A stretch of DNA of 64,000 nucleotides from Exiguobacterium acetylicum (GCF_019890935.1 NZ_CP082333.1:2010001-2074000), one strand, 5' to 3'. Shown: positions 27,669 through 37,167, counted from the first letter of the stretch. Numbers and translations: made by a program. The notes: a model not told the origin generated them from the letters alone.

Positions 27669-28397
27669 TCAGTCGTTTGACAATCCTGAAATCGAGTCTA
27701 AATAACGCTGATCTTCATCCGTTAACGGTGCATCCACGAGAAGATCAGGGCGCCGCTCATATGTCCGCTTCAGCGACTGTTCCCGTCGCCATTTTTCAAT
27801 CCGAGCATGGTTGCCTGATAACAAAACATCGGGTACTCGGTACCCTTTATATTCTGCCGGACGTGTATAGTGCGGGTATTCAAGAAGTCCCGTCGAGAAC
27901 GAATCATCTTCGTGACTCGCAGACGCACCGAGGACGTCTGGTAAGAGGCGGACGACGGCGTCGATCATCGTCATCGCAGCGAGTTCTCCTCCCGTCAAGA
28001 CGAAGTCTCCGAGCGAGACCTCATCCGTCACCAACTGATCATGGATTCGCTGATCAAACCCCTCATAGTGACCACATAAGAAGACCAGTTCTTCTTCGTT
28101 TGCCCACTCTTCCGCCATTCGTTGCGAAAACCGTTTACCGGTCGGTGTCATGACGATGATTCGTCGTTTTCGTTCCGGTAGACTTGCCATCGCATCGAAG
28201 ACGGGTTGAGGTGTCAACAGCATGCCCGCTCCTCCGCCATACGGATAATCATCGACCTTACCATGTCGATTCGTTGAAAAGTCTCGAAAATTGATGGTTT
28301 CGAGTATGACGTGTTGATCGTCTTGCGCTCGCTTGACAATCGAATAATCAAGCGCTGAAAACATCTCTGGAAACAGCGTCAATACACGGATATTCAT
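27669..28397 (-). CDS. trmD: tRNA (guanine-37-N1) methyltransferase TrmD
   Basis: A 242-residue SPOUT methyltransferase that makes m1G37, which prevents frameshifting. The trefoil-knot SAM site is in [15 protein letters not shown] and [19 protein letters not shown]. The C-terminal domain has the conserved [19 protein letters not shown] segment. It overlaps the rimM stop by 4 nt, a common pairing. Confidence 0.99.
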   Translation of the reverse strand: MNIRVLTLFPEMFSALDYSIVKRAQDDQHVILETINFRDFSTNRHGKVDDYPYGGGAGMLLTPQPVFDAMASLPERKRRIIVMTPTGKRFSQRMAEEWANEEELVFLCGHYEGFDQRIHDQLVTDEVSLGDFVLTGGELAAMTMIDAVVRLLPDVLGASASHEDDSFSTGLLEYPHYTRPAEYKGYRVPDVLLSGNHARIEKWRREQSLKRTYERRPDLLVDAPLTDEDQRYLDSISGLSND

Positions 28398-28903
28398 TCT
28401 TCGATCAGTCCCGGAAGCGGCGTGATCTGAATGCGTTTCTGTTCGACGTCGACGGAAGCAACGACCTGCTCGATATACGGAATCAGGACATCTTTTTTCC
28501 CGTCGCGTTTGATCGTCCAGACGTCATTTGCGCCCGTTTCGAGAATGTCGGATACGACTCCGATTTTCGTCTCACCGTCATAAACCGTACAACCGATGAT
28601 CTCATGATAGTAAAATTCATGCTCGTCTAAGTCCTGTAAGTCTTCTGCGTGGACATAGAGTTTCAATCCTTTGTACTTCTCGACGTCATTGATATGATGC
28701 ATCCCTTTGAACGTCACCATGATGAATTGTTTATGCTTCCGGTAGCCACTGATCGTTACCGGTGTATACGTGCCTTCAGAGCCGAGAAAAACTTCTTTTC
28801 CGACCTTAAAGCGTTCTTCCGGGAAATCCGTGCTTGCGAGTAACTTCAATTCCCCTTTTAGACCGTGCGTGTTGGCGATTTTCGCAATTTCCAACCATTC
28901 CAT
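28394..28903 (-). CDS. rimM: 16S rRNA processing protein RimM
   Basis: A 169-residue 30S assembly factor that binds S19. The N-terminal beta-barrel begins [19 protein letters not shown] and the C-terminal PRC-barrel includes [14 protein letters not shown] and the [11 protein letters not shown] segment. The ATG at 28903 follows AAAGGAAGTG. The rpsP terminator lies just upstream. In Bacillus subtilis khpA (ylqC) and ylqD separate rpsP from rimM; they are not here. Confidence 0.97.
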   Translation of the reverse strand: MEWLEIAKIANTHGLKGELKLLASTDFPEERFKVGKEVFLGSEGTYTPVTISGYRKHKQFIMVTFKGMHHINDVEKYKGLKLYVHAEDLQDLDEHEFYYHEIIGCTVYDGETKIGVVSDILETGANDVWTIKRDGKKDVLIPYIEQVVASVDVEQKRIQITPLPGLIEE

Positions 28904-28925
28904 TCGTTTCACTTCCTTTCTTAAA

Positions 28926-28960
28926 TTAAAAAAAGGAGGTAAGCTTTCGCTCACCTCCTA
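28926..28960 (-). terminator. Intrinsic terminator after rpsP
   Basis: An 11-bp stem, AGGAGGTAAGC (28934-28944) with GCTCACCTCCT (28949-28959), has a GAAA tetraloop on the RNA strand and a run of seven T after it on the minus strand. It is a strong terminator that would reduce transcription into rimM-trmD-rplS. Confidence 0.88.
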
Positions 28961-28965
28961 ACGTC

Positions 28966-29241
28966 TTACTTCGCGAGTTTCGCGTTGTGGAATTTCTCCA
29001 TGATACCAGCTTGTGAGAAGAGGTTACGAACTGTGTCCGAAGGTTTAGCACCTTCAGAGAGCCATTTAAGAGCTAGCTCTTCGTTGATTTTAACTTCTGC
29101 TTCTGGTTTAGCAACTGGATTGTAGTATCCGATTTGCTCGATGAAACGACCATCACGTGGTGCACGTGAGTCTGCTACTACCACACGGTAGAAAGGTGAT
29201 TTTTTTGCGCCCATGCGCTTAAGACGAATTTTAACTGCCAT
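28966..29241 (-). CDS. rpsP: 30S ribosomal protein S16
   Basis: A 91-residue ribosomal protein with the conserved start [20 protein letters not shown] and the [20 protein letters not shown] segment. Length is standard. GGAGGG lies 7 nt before the ATG. It has its own strong terminator and a candidate promoter upstream, so it may be a separate transcript from ffh. Confidence 0.99.
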   Translation of the reverse strand: MAVKIRLKRMGAKKSPFYRVVVADSRAPRDGRFIEQIGYYNPVAKPEAEVKINEELALKWLSEGAKPSDTVRNLFSQAGIMEKFHNAKLAK

Positions 29242-29300
29242 TCGTAAGTCCCTCCAAATAATAAATGATTTTTTCGTTTAGTCAAATTGACAACTTCATT

Positions 29301-29322
29301 AGTATACAACGTTACAGCAAAA
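29301..29322 (-). promoter_or_regulatory. Candidate rpsP promoter region with TTTTGCTG-N8-TATACTA motif
   Basis: On the minus strand TTTTGCTG (29322-29315) and TATACT (29306-29301) are 8 bases apart, as upstream of lepB. TATACT is a plausible -10 box with a leader of about 55 bases to rpsP. No clear -35 lies 17 bases upstream, so activity as a promoter is not proven. Confidence 0.35.
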
Positions 29323-29334
29323 GAGAAAAGACTT

Positions 29335-30684
29335 TTAAAAGAATGGAAGGCCAAAGCCTTTCTTTTTCCCTTTGCCCATCTGTCCGGAAAATTGTTTCAT
29401 CATTTTCCGCATGTCTTCGAACTGTTTAATGAGGCGGTTGACTTCTTGGATACTGCGTCCACTACCGCGGGCAATCCGCTTCCGACGGCTCGCATTCAAG
29501 ATTTCAGGTTCAGTCCGCTCTCGTTTTGTCATCGATTGGATGATCGCTTCGACATACACGAGTTGCTTCTCATCGATTTGGGCGTTTTTCAACCCCTTCA
29601 TCTTCCCTTTACCTGCCCCAGGGATCATTCCCAACAGTTCGTCGAGTGGACCCATCTGTTTCACTTGCTGCAACTGCTCGATGAAATCATCGAATGTAAA
29701 CGATGCATCGCGCATTTTGCTTTCTAACTCTTTGGCACGCGTAGCGTCCATTTGTGACTCTGCTTTTTCAATCAGTGTCAGCATGTCTCCCATGCCTAGA
29801 ATCCGAGACGCCATCCGCTCGGGATAGAATGGTTCGATGGCATCGAGCTTCTCTCCAAGACCGACGAACTTAATCGGTGCTCCGGTGACTGCCTTGATGG
29901 AGAGTGCTGCACCACCTCGCGTATCTCCGTCGAGCTTCGTCAGAACGACTCCCGTTACGCCAAGCTTCTCGTTGAAGCTCTCTGCGACGTTGACGGCATC
30001 CTGACCCGTCATCGAATCGACGACAAGGAAGATTTCATGCGGTTTGGCGATCTCCTTGACATCAACGAGTTCCTGCATCAGTTCCTCATCGACGTGTAAG
30101 CGACCTGCCGTATCGATCAACACGATATCGTGATGATGCTCTTTTGCATAATCGAGTGCACCGGTAACGATTTCTTGTGGACTAACCTGATCTCCCATCG
30201 AGAAGACCGGCAACTCCAATTGTTTACCAAGTGTCTCTAATTGTTTGATTGCTGCCGGACGATAAATATCCGCCGCAACAAGCAAAGGACTACGATTATG
30301 TTTTTTACGTAAATGATTGGCAAGTTTACCCGTTGTCGTTGTTTTACCTGCCCCTTGCAGACCGGTCATCATGATGACGGTCGGGGGACGGTTCGCAAGC
30401 GTCAACGGTGACACTTCTGCACCCATCAGATTCGTCAATTCATCGTGGACGATTTTGACGACTTGTTGCCCTGGCGTCAATGACGTCATGACATCTTGAC
30501 CGACGGCGCGTTCCTTTACATCATTTACGAATTGTTTGACGACCTTGAAGTTGACGTCGGCTTCGAGTAGCGCTAAGCGAACTTCGCGCATCATCTCTTT
30601 GACGTCTGCTTCAGAAATCTTACCTTTACCTCGCATTTTAGCGAGACTGGCTTGAAGCCGTTCCGATAATCCTTCGAATGCCAT
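29335..30684 (-). CDS. ffh: Signal recognition particle protein Ffh
   Basis: A 449-residue SRP54 GTPase. The N and G domains have GLQGAGKTTTTGKLANHL (G1), DTAGR (G3) and TKLDGDTRGG (G4). The Met-rich M domain (about 300-449) binds 4.5S RNA and signal sequences and ends with KKKGFGLPFF. It follows ylxM by 12 nt; its partner receptor ftsY is just upstream. Confidence 0.99.
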   Translation of the reverse strand: MAFEGLSERLQASLAKMRGKGKISEADVKEMMREVRLALLEADVNFKVVKQFVNDVKERAVGQDVMTSLTPGQQVVKIVHDELTNLMGAEVSPLTLANRPPTVIMMTGLQGAGKTTTTGKLANHLRKKHNRSPLLVAADIYRPAAIKQLETLGKQLELPVFSMGDQVSPQEIVTGALDYAKEHHHDIVLIDTAGRLHVDEELMQELVDVKEIAKPHEIFLVVDSMTGQDAVNVAESFNEKLGVTGVVLTKLDGDTRGGAALSIKAVTGAPIKFVGLGEKLDAIEPFYPERMASRILGMGDMLTLIEKAESQMDATRAKELESKMRDASFTFDDFIEQLQQVKQMGPLDELLGMIPGAGKGKMKGLKNAQIDEKQLVYVEAIIQSMTKRERTEPEILNASRRKRIARGSGRSIQEVNRLIKQFEDMRKMMKQFSGQMGKGKKKGFGLPFF

Positions 30685-30696
30685 TAAGAATGCCTC

Positions 30697-31017
30697 CTAC
30701 TCTAATTGCTCCAATGTCTCAATGATCACTAGGGCTTCACCCGGAAGGTCGCATTGCTTCAGCTGATCGAGTAACTGCTTTCGCCGTTCGTGTTTCTTGA
30801 ACAGCGATAGTCGTTCTTCATACTGCTCGAGCATGGCTTCCGTGCGTTTTATGTTGTCGTAGACTGCTTGTCGGCTGACTTCAAACTCATCGGCGATTTC
30901 ACCTAAGGAAAAGTCATCTAAGTAATAGAGTGACATGTAATTCCGTTGTTTTGGCGTCAAAAGCTCCTGATAAAAGTCAATCAGATAATTCATCCGGTTC
31001 GTTTTATCAAGTGTCAT
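30697..31017 (-). CDS. ylxM: UPF0122/YlxM-family DNA-binding protein, SRP-associated
   Basis: A 106-residue helix-turn-helix protein with sigma-70 region-4-like features ([20 protein letters not shown] followed by [20 protein letters not shown]). In streptococci the homologue YlxM modulates SRP GTPase. It sits directly upstream of ffh in one transcript, as in most Firmicutes. A strong promoter precedes it. Confidence 0.96.
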   Translation of the reverse strand: MTLDKTNRMNYLIDFYQELLTPKQRNYMSLYYLDDFSLGEIADEFEVSRQAVYDNIKRTEAMLEQYEERLSLFKKHERRKQLLDQLKQCDLPGEALVIIETLEQLE

Positions 31018-31061
31018 TCGAGCACCTCCGCAATGTTAAGTGAAATTCCTTTACAGATAGT

Positions 31062-31090
31062 ATAGTACAGCCCTCACAGTGTGTTGTCAA
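31062..31090 (-). promoter_or_regulatory. Predicted ylxM-ffh promoter
   Basis: On the minus strand the perfect -35 box TTGACA (31090-31085) and TACTAT (31067-31062) are spaced by exactly 17 bases, about 45 bases before the ylxM ATG. It is one of the best sigma-A matches in the window and lies just after the ftsY stop. Confidence 0.72.
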
Positions 31091-31116
31091 GTTTTTTTCT
31101 TTACATGAAACGTCGC

Positions 31117-32121
31117 TTATTCCGCGCTTTCTTCCGTGTCGACGTTTTCTTTTTCTTCAAAGACATCGCCGAACAGTCCATATACGAATTGTTCTGCGTC
31201 AAACGGTTGTAAATCATCGATTTTTTCACCGAGACCCACGAACTTCACCGGTAGATTCAGCTCGTTCTTGATCGCAAGAACAATCCCACCTTTTGCTGTG
31301 CCGTCAAGTTTCGTCAAGACGATTCCGCTAACGTTCGTCGCTTGTTTGAAGGCTTTTGCCTGCACCATCGCGTTTTGCCCTGTTGTTGCGTCAAGTGCTA
31401 GTAACACTTCATGGGGTGCGCCTGGAATCTCACGTTCAATGACGCGTTTGACCTTTTCGAGCTCGTTCATCAAATTGACCTTGTTTTGTAGGCGTCCTGC
31501 CGTATCACAAATCAGGACGTCGACCTTACGTGCTTTCGCTGCTTGGACGGCGTCATAGACGACAGCAGCCGGATCGGAGCCTTCGCCTTGACGAATGACC
31601 GGTACACCGGAGCGTTCGCCCCAGACTTGCAGTTGATCGATCGCACCAGCCCGGAACGTATCTCCCGCTGCTAACATGACGCTCTTACCTTCTTGTTTTA
31701 ATCGGTTCGCAAGTTTCCCGATCGTTGTCGTCTTACCGACCCCGTTGACACCAACGAAGAGGATGACATTCAGCTCATGATCAAGATCAAGGGCTGTCTC
31801 TTCTTCTTCGACTAACATGTTCGCGACGACTTCAACGAGGACATCCCGGACTTGTTTTGGATCCTTGACGTTACGTCGTTTGACTTCTGTCTTTAATTCT
31901 TCGACCAAATCCATCGTTGTCGTCACACCGACGTCTGCTTGGATCAACACTTCTTCTAACTCTTCGAAAAAGTCTTCATCGACTTCACGGAAGCGGTAGA
32001 CGAGATCATTGACGGCACTCGCTAATCCGTCGCGTGTCTTCGTCAAGCCTTCCGTAAATTTAGTCGTGACTTCTTGTGTCGAAGTCGTCAAGCGGTCTTT
32101 CAGTTTTTTAAAGAAACTCAT
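31117..32121 (-). CDS. ftsY: Signal recognition particle receptor FtsY
   Basis: A 334-residue SRP receptor GTPase. It has a short N-terminal basic/amphipathic region (FKKLKDRLTTSTQEVTTKF), the N domain, then G motifs GVNGVGKTTTIGKLANRL, DTAGRLQNK and TKLDGTAKGG. The long acidic A domain of enterobacteria is absent, as in Bacillus. The start overlaps the smc stop by 4 nt. Confidence 0.98.
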   Translation of the reverse strand: MSFFKKLKDRLTTSTQEVTTKFTEGLTKTRDGLASAVNDLVYRFREVDEDFFEELEEVLIQADVGVTTTMDLVEELKTEVKRRNVKDPKQVRDVLVEVVANMLVEEEETALDLDHELNVILFVGVNGVGKTTTIGKLANRLKQEGKSVMLAAGDTFRAGAIDQLQVWGERSGVPVIRQGEGSDPAAVVYDAVQAAKARKVDVLICDTAGRLQNKVNLMNELEKVKRVIEREIPGAPHEVLLALDATTGQNAMVQAKAFKQATNVSGIVLTKLDGTAKGGIVLAIKNELNLPVKFVGLGEKIDDLQPFDAEQFVYGLFGDVFEEKENVDTEESAE

Positions 32122-35100
32122 TGTTTAATCTCCTTTGGTTCTTCACTTAATGTACGTCGTGCCTCTTCTAGTTTAACGGATAACACTTCAGATATCCCGT
32201 TTTGCTGCATCGTGACGCCGTAAAGGACGTCTGCCGCCTCCATCGTTCCTTTCCGATGGGTGATGATGACGAACTGTGTCTCGCGTGCTAGCTGATGGAC
32301 GAACTCGCCGAATCGCGCGACGTTCGCTTCGTCAAGCGCCGCCTCGACCTCATCGAGGACACAGAACGGGACAGGACGTGTCTTTAGAATCGCAAATAAT
32401 AAGGCGATGGCTGTCAAGGCACGCTCTCCACCGGACAAGAGCGATAAATTCTGCAGCTTCTTACCAGGCGGTTTGGCAACGATATCAATTCCACTCGTCA
32501 ATAGATCACTCGGGTCAACGAGGACTAGATCGGCTTCACCGCCCCCGAATAACTCGCGGAATGTTTCCCGGAAGTGTTCTCGGACAGCATCATACGTTTG
32601 ACGGAACAACCGAATGACTTCTCGGTCCATCTCTTCGATGACGCCATAGAGATCGGTTTTAGCAGCGACGAGATCATCCCGTTGCGCGGATAGGAACGTA
32701 AACCGTTCATCGACCTCTGCGAATTCCTCAATCGCACCGATGTTGACGATACCGATTTCTTCGAGTTGGCGTTTGAGCAGATGAATTTCCTCTTTTGCCT
32801 CTTCATACGATAGATCAAGAGGTGCAATCAGTTCGAGCAGTAATCCCATCTCTTCCAGCATTTCTTGTCTTGTCTCAAGACGCGTGCTCGTTTTCCCTTG
32901 CGAGAGTCGTAGTTGCTCGAGTGCCTGTTTCGTCGTTTGTTGATCGTCCTTCGTCTTCGCTTCGCGGATCCGGATCAAGCGCAGGGATTCTGCTTGTACT
33001 TGAATCCGTTGCCCGATTGCGACGAGTTCGGTCTCGACCCGTTGTTGTTCCTGTTCCTGTTCGCGCTGTTCCGCGTGCAAGGCATCAATCTTCGCTTCGT
33101 CGAATCCTTCAAGGACATGACGCAAGTCACGTCGTTTATGACCACGTTCAAGCTTCGCGTGACTGACCTGTTCCGTCAGGCGTTCGATCTCTTGCGAAAG
33201 TTGCGCTTGTTTCATTTGAATCGTTCGCTCTTCGAGAACTGCTTCTGCTTGTTCCTTCTTCAGTTCGTCCATCGTGACGGCACCACGGGCTTGCGCATCC
33301 TTGAGACGATCTAAGGCTTGTCTGAGCTCTGTTTGACGCTCCGTCCATTTTGCGATCTCGACTTCCGACGTCTCGATGATCCGACGTGCTTCCTGTTCTT
33401 GTTCGAGTACACGTGCCATCTGTCGATCTTCAACCGACAATTCAGACGTCATGACAGCGAGATGACGGTTCGCATCTGCTAACGTATCGCGCGATTGTTC
33501 GAGTTGCCCTTGTAATGCTTGAATCGTTTCTGTCCGTTTCCGAGCCGTAACATCAAGAGTGTGGATCGCCGCTCTTAGATCTTCCAAGCGCCGCATCTGC
33601 TCCCGAATGACCGCTTGCCCACGCGTCAGTCCCTCTTTTAACTCGTCAAGTTCGCGCGATTGACTGAACAATGGTGTACCTTTTTTCCGGCTTCCGCCGG
33701 TCATCGTACCGCCGACGTTGACGACATCTCCTTCGAGCGTGACGAGACGATAGCGATGTCCTGTCGAACGGGCGATTTGGTTCGCCTGTTCAAGTGACTC
33801 GACGACGAGTGTCGTACCGAGCAAGTTCATCTTTAATTTCGTCAACGTCTCGTCTGTCGTCACGAGATCACTTGCGATCCCGACGAATCCAGACATCCCC
33901 CCGACTTGTTCTCGCACGGAACGATTGACTTCGCGTGCTTGGAGTGAGGCGAGCGGCATGAACGTCGCTCGACCGGCATTTAATCGTCGAAGCTCCTGGA
34001 TCAGACGACGTCCTGTCGCATCGGTATCAACGACGATGTTTTGCATCGCCCCACCAAGCGCTGTCTCGATTGCCGCTTCAAACTGCGCCGGAACCGAAAT
34101 CAGCTCCGCGACCGCTCCGTAAATACCTGGGTGCTGATCTCGTTGTTTTAAAATCGTCTTAACGGCACCGAAATAACCGCTATAGTCGGCTTTGACGGAT
34201 TCAAGGAATTCAATTCGGTCTTCCGTCTTATGCCGACGTCGCTCTAAATCCGCAACGGACTGTTCGACTTGGCGTAACGCATGTTGTTGTTCATTTCGTG
34301 CTGCAAGTGCCGTTGTCTCTTCTTCTGTTGCTTGGTCCAACTTCGTCCGGATTGAAGCGACATCCGTTTCTAGTCGTGCGACGTCTTCCTCGAGTTGACG
34401 ACGCGTCGATTGTTTCGTACCGCTGTCCGCCGTAAATGAACGTTGTTGTTCTTCTGCCTGCATGAGATCTTGCTTCGCCCGGTTATAGGCATTATTCGTC
34501 GCAGCTAATCGACTCGCCACTTCAAAGGCTTCCGATCGTAATACTTCGGCTTCCTTATCAAAATCACGATCGGTTTGTGTCAGCGCTTGATCGGCTCGTT
34601 CTCGCTCAGCCGTGATCCGTTTTGCTTCCTGATCGACTTCTGCTTGGCGTTCCTGTAAAGCGGTCAGTTCGAGTTCCAGTTCCTTGACGCGTTCTTCGAC
34701 GACGGCAACCTCTTGTTCGAGTCGCTCTTTCGTCTCGGTCCCGTGTTTTTCACGCTCTTTCGCTAAGTTAAGGGCACCTTGGATTTCAACCAGTCGCGTC
34801 GAGACATGTCGAAGTTGCTCCTGCAACGCGTTTTCTTGTTGTCGTTCTTCTTCAAGCGTCGATTCTTGATTCTCTCGGGATACGACAGTCTCTTCGTAAG
34901 TCGTCTTTTGAGACGCAAGGCGTTCTTCACATTGTGCGATGTCACGCGCTAGTGTTTCGAGCTCCGTCTGATACGTCGTGATTTCATGCGCTAAGATACC
35001 ACGCTCGAGGACATCATGCCGTTCTCGAGCGACGAGATACTCTTTGGCGAGCGCCGCTTGTTCACGTAACGGCTCGATTCGTCCGCCGAGTTCATATAAA

Positions 35101-35681
35101 ATATCATCGACACGCGATAAATTCGCTTCCGTATCACTTAATTTCCGCTCGGCTTGCTTCTTGCGATGACGATACTTCAAGACGCCTGCTGCTTCTTCGA
35201 TGACAGCACGACGTTCTTCCGGTTTACCGGAGATGACTTGTTCAACTCGCCCTTGTCCGATGATTGCAAAAGCATCACGCGACAAGCCTGTGTCCATGAA
35301 AAGATCAAGAACATCCTTCAGGCGACATGGTTTTTTATTTAAAAAATAATCGCTGTCTCCGTTGCGGCTGACACGCCGCGTGACGCTGATTTCCTGATAC
35401 GGCAACGCAACCGTTCCCGACTCGTTGTCTAAGACGAGCGTCACCTCGGCAAATTGTTTCCGGTGTTCAGACAGACTGCCGGCAAAAATGACGTCTTCCA
35501 TCTTCGCCCCGCGCAGTGACTTCGCAGATTGTTCTCCGAGTACCCAACGGACAGCGTCCGATATATTTGATTTCCCACTTCCGTTCGGTCCGACGACTGC
35601 CGTGACACCCGGAAGGAATTCTAGTTCAGTTCGACTGGCAAATGATTTGAAGCCATTGATTTCAATTCGTTTTAAGTACAT
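32118..35681 (-). CDS. smc: Chromosome partition protein Smc
   Basis: A 1187-residue SMC ATPase for chromosome condensation. The head contains Walker A (GPNGSGKSN, about 32-40) near the N-terminus, and the C-terminal signature LSLLSGGERALTAIALLF with Walker B FCVLDEVEAALDEAN. Two long coiled coils flank a hinge at about 510-670 (with the GGAMQNIVVDT and TMTGGSRKKGT loops). The ATG at 35681 matches the conserved MYLKRIEINGFKSFA start; an upstream GTG at 35690 is less likely. Normally rnc lies just upstream; here a plus-strand gene intervenes. Confidence 0.98.
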   Translation of the reverse strand: MYLKRIEINGFKSFASRTELEFLPGVTAVVGPNGSGKSNISDAVRWVLGEQSAKSLRGAKMEDVIFAGSLSEHRKQFAEVTLVLDNESGTVALPYQEISVTRRVSRNGDSDYFLNKKPCRLKDVLDLFMDTGLSRDAFAIIGQGRVEQVISGKPEERRAVIEEAAGVLKYRHRKKQAERKLSDTEANLSRVDDILYELGGRIEPLREQAALAKEYLVARERHDVLERGILAHEITTYQTELETLARDIAQCEERLASQKTTYEETVVSRENQESTLEEERQQENALQEQLRHVSTRLVEIQGALNLAKEREKHGTETKERLEQEVAVVEERVKELELELTALQERQAEVDQEAKRITAERERADQALTQTDRDFDKEAEVLRSEAFEVASRLAATNNAYNRAKQDLMQAEEQQRSFTADSGTKQSTRRQLEEDVARLETDVASIRTKLDQATEEETTALAARNEQQHALRQVEQSVADLERRRHKTEDRIEFLESVKADYSGYFGAVKTILKQRDQHPGIYGAVAELISVPAQFEAAIETALGGAMQNIVVDTDATGRRLIQELRRLNAGRATFMPLASLQAREVNRSVREQVGGMSGFVGIASDLVTTDETLTKLKMNLLGTTLVVESLEQANQIARSTGHRYRLVTLEGDVVNVGGTMTGGSRKKGTPLFSQSRELDELKEGLTRGQAVIREQMRRLEDLRAAIHTLDVTARKRTETIQALQGQLEQSRDTLADANRHLAVMTSELSVEDRQMARVLEQEQEARRIIETSEVEIAKWTERQTELRQALDRLKDAQARGAVTMDELKKEQAEAVLEERTIQMKQAQLSQEIERLTEQVSHAKLERGHKRRDLRHVLEGFDEAKIDALHAEQREQEQEQQRVETELVAIGQRIQVQAESLRLIRIREAKTKDDQQTTKQALEQLRLSQGKTSTRLETRQEMLEEMGLLLELIAPLDLSYEEAKEEIHLLKRQLEEIGIVNIGAIEEFAEVDERFTFLSAQRDDLVAAKTDLYGVIEEMDREVIRLFRQTYDAVREHFRETFRELFGGGEADLVLVDPSDLLTSGIDIVAKPPGKKLQNLSLLSGGERALTAIALLFAILKTRPVPFCVLDEVEAALDEANVARFGEFVHQLARETQFVIITHRKGTMEAADVLYGVTMQQNGISEVLSVKLEEARRTLSEEPKEIKQ

Positions 35682-35807
35682 CTTGATCACCCGTATGTTT
35701 AAATTTCTTTTGAATTTCTTTCAGTTTACCATAGCCGAAACGCTAGCAACATGATAGGTTTTAAGGTAGTATCACGCGAAACAAGAAGAAGAGGAGCGAA
35801 TAACACG

Positions 35808-36008
35808 ATGACGATTGAACAAATGATTGAAGCGATCTTAGATAAATTGAACATCATCAATAAAGGGGTCATTAAAGCAGAACAGTTCGATGGCTCAAAA
35901 AATGAGGACTTAAAAGAGATTTATGAGTTCGTCATGATGCGCGACTCGTTATCACTGGCAGAGGTCGACGCGATCGTCGACGAACTGAAATCTCTCAAGA
36001 CTGTCTAA
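35808..36008 (+). CDS. DUF1128 family small protein (YfkK-like)
   Basis: A 66-residue acidic, fully helical protein of unknown function resembling the DUF1128 family (Bacillus YfkK): MIEAILDKLNIINKGVIKAE, then a LKEIYEFVMMRDSLSLAEVD segment. No membrane segment or catalytic motif is visible. The ATG at 35808 is 11 nt after GAGGAG; an in-frame ATG at 35751 would add 19 residues but lacks a ribosome site. It is the only plus-strand gene between rnc and smc, and it shares a terminator with rnc. Confidence 0.82.
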   Translation: MTIEQMIEAILDKLNIINKGVIKAEQFDGSKNEDLKEIYEFVMMRDSLSLAEVDAIVDELKSLKTV

Positions 36009-36027
36009 TCAAGCGAACTTCACACTA

Positions 36028-36072
36028 TAAAGGCCGATCATCTCTCACGCATTCGAGAGATGGTCGGCCTTT
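36028..36072. terminator. Bidirectional terminator between DUF1128 gene and rnc
   Basis: An 18-bp stem with one G-T pair, between AAAGGCCGATCATCTCTC (36028-36045) and GAGAGATGGTCGGCCTTT (36054-36071), is flanked by A on the left and T on the right. It would end the plus-strand DUF1128 transcript and the minus-strand acpP-rnc transcript. Confidence 0.85.
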
Positions 36073-36078
36073 TGTCGC

Positions 36079-36849
36079 TTAAAACTGTTTCTTTAATTCA
36101 AGTAAGGCTTGTTTTGCCGCCTGTTGCTCTGCCTCTTTTTTCGATCGGCCTGTCCCGATCCCTTCCAGCTCATCCGCGACTTGGACACGCGAGATGAATT
36201 CCCGACTATGCGCCGGACCGCGCTCCTCGATGATTTCATACTCGATGACACCTAAGCCGACACGTTGAATGGCTTCCTGTAATTGACTCTTAAAATCTGT
36301 CTGTTCTTCAAAAAAGCCTGTCGCCACTTTCGGAAAAACCGCTTCGGCGAGGAATCGTTCGGCTGCTTCGATGCCTTGGTCAAGATACAAGGCGCCAATG
36401 AAGGATTCGAAGACATCCGCAAGTAAGGCTGGACGATTCCGACCACCGGTCAGTTCTTCCCCCTTACCTAACAGAATCATATCGGAAAACTGATAATGAT
36501 TCGCAAATTGGACGAGTGACGGTTCACAGACGATTGCCGCTCGCAATTTCGTTAATTCCCCCTCGGAACGTTCCGGGTAGTGTTCGAATAGATAGCGTGA
36601 CACCGTCAACTCTAAGACAGCGTCCCCTAAAAATTCTAGGCGTTCGTTATCTCCTTCAGACTCGCGTTGTTCATTGACGAACGAAGAGTGCGTGAAGGCT
36701 TGTTTTAATAGCTCGACATTAGAAAACGTGATATTCAGGCGCTCTTGTAACGCTTCGAATTTCTGCTCGATTTGAGCGAGCGTCCGAGCATCCTTGCGTC
36801 GTTTTACATAGGGTCCTTTTCGGACACGACGTCCTTTTTGATTCGTCAT
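36079..36849 (-). CDS. rnc: Ribonuclease III
   Basis: A 256-residue double-stranded-RNA endonuclease. The signature is [20 protein letters not shown] with the catalytic acidic residues. The dsRBD (about 175-250) begins [11 protein letters not shown] and includes [19 protein letters not shown]. The N-terminus is a basic extension ([19 protein letters not shown]). The ATG at 36849 has AGGAGGA 5 nt upstream. It follows acpP, as in Bacillus, but smc does not follow directly. Confidence 0.97.
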   Translation of the reverse strand: MTNQKGRRVRKGPYVKRRKDARTLAQIEQKFEALQERLNITFSNVELLKQAFTHSSFVNEQRESEGDNERLEFLGDAVLELTVSRYLFEHYPERSEGELTKLRAAIVCEPSLVQFANHYQFSDMILLGKGEELTGGRNRPALLADVFESFIGALYLDQGIEAAERFLAEAVFPKVATGFFEEQTDFKSQLQEAIQRVGLGVIEYEIIEERGPAHSREFISRVQVADELEGIGTGRSKKEAEQQAAKQALLELKKQF

Positions 36850-36871
36850 AGTTCCTCCTAAACAGCTAAAG

Positions 36872-36892
36872 CCCACCGCAAATTGCGGTGGG
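36872..36892 (-). terminator. Hairpin between acpP and rnc, possible attenuator
   Basis: A compact stem, CCCACCGC with GCGGTGGG, with a 5-base loop. The minus-strand tail is only CTTTAGCTG, so it is a weak terminator or an RNA processing/stability element that would keep acpP mRNA in excess over rnc. Confidence 0.5.
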
Positions 36893-36905
36893 TCAGCTTC
36901 AATGA

Positions 36906-37145
36906 TCAGACTTGTGTTTCGATGTAGTTGACGACATCGCCGACAGTCTTCAAGTTTTCTGCTTGCTCATCTTCGATCGTGATTTCGAACTTGTCTTCTA
37001 AGTCCATGACGAGTTCCATGACTTCGAGAGAGTCAGCACCGAGGTCGTCTTTGAACGATTTATCAAGTGTGATTTCACTTTGTTCTTTTCCTAATTTTTC
37101 TGCGATTGCTTCTTGTACGTCTACTAAGATTTGTTCTTTTGTCAT
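36906..37145 (-). CDS. acpP: Acyl carrier protein
   Basis: A 79-residue acidic carrier of acyl chains in fatty-acid synthesis. The 4'-phosphopantetheine serine is in the conserved [15 protein letters not shown] motif. The ATG at 37145 has TGGAGGG 8 nt upstream. It has its own promoter in addition to read-through from the fap operon, consistent with the high level of this protein. Confidence 0.99.
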   Translation of the reverse strand: MTKEQILVDVQEAIAEKLGKEQSEITLDKSFKDDLGADSLEVMELVMDLEDKFEITIEDEQAENLKTVGDVVNYIETQV

Positions 37146-37167
37146 TTTAAAATCCCTCCATGAGTTG

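Noticed and set aside
27581-28153. A 190-codon plus-strand open frame opposite trmD
   Set aside because: It runs antisense to the well-conserved trmD, has no ribosome site and an Arg/Ser/His-rich translation typical of a shadow frame.
29242-29334. TTGACT-N16-TATTAT as rpsP promoter
   Set aside because: The implied transcript would start inside the rpsP ribosome site, leaving no leader; the TATACT further upstream is more likely.
35681-35808. Clear divergent promoters for smc and the DUF1128 gene
   Set aside because: Several TAAACT or TATCAT-like -10 strings occur but none has a -35 box at 16-18 bases.
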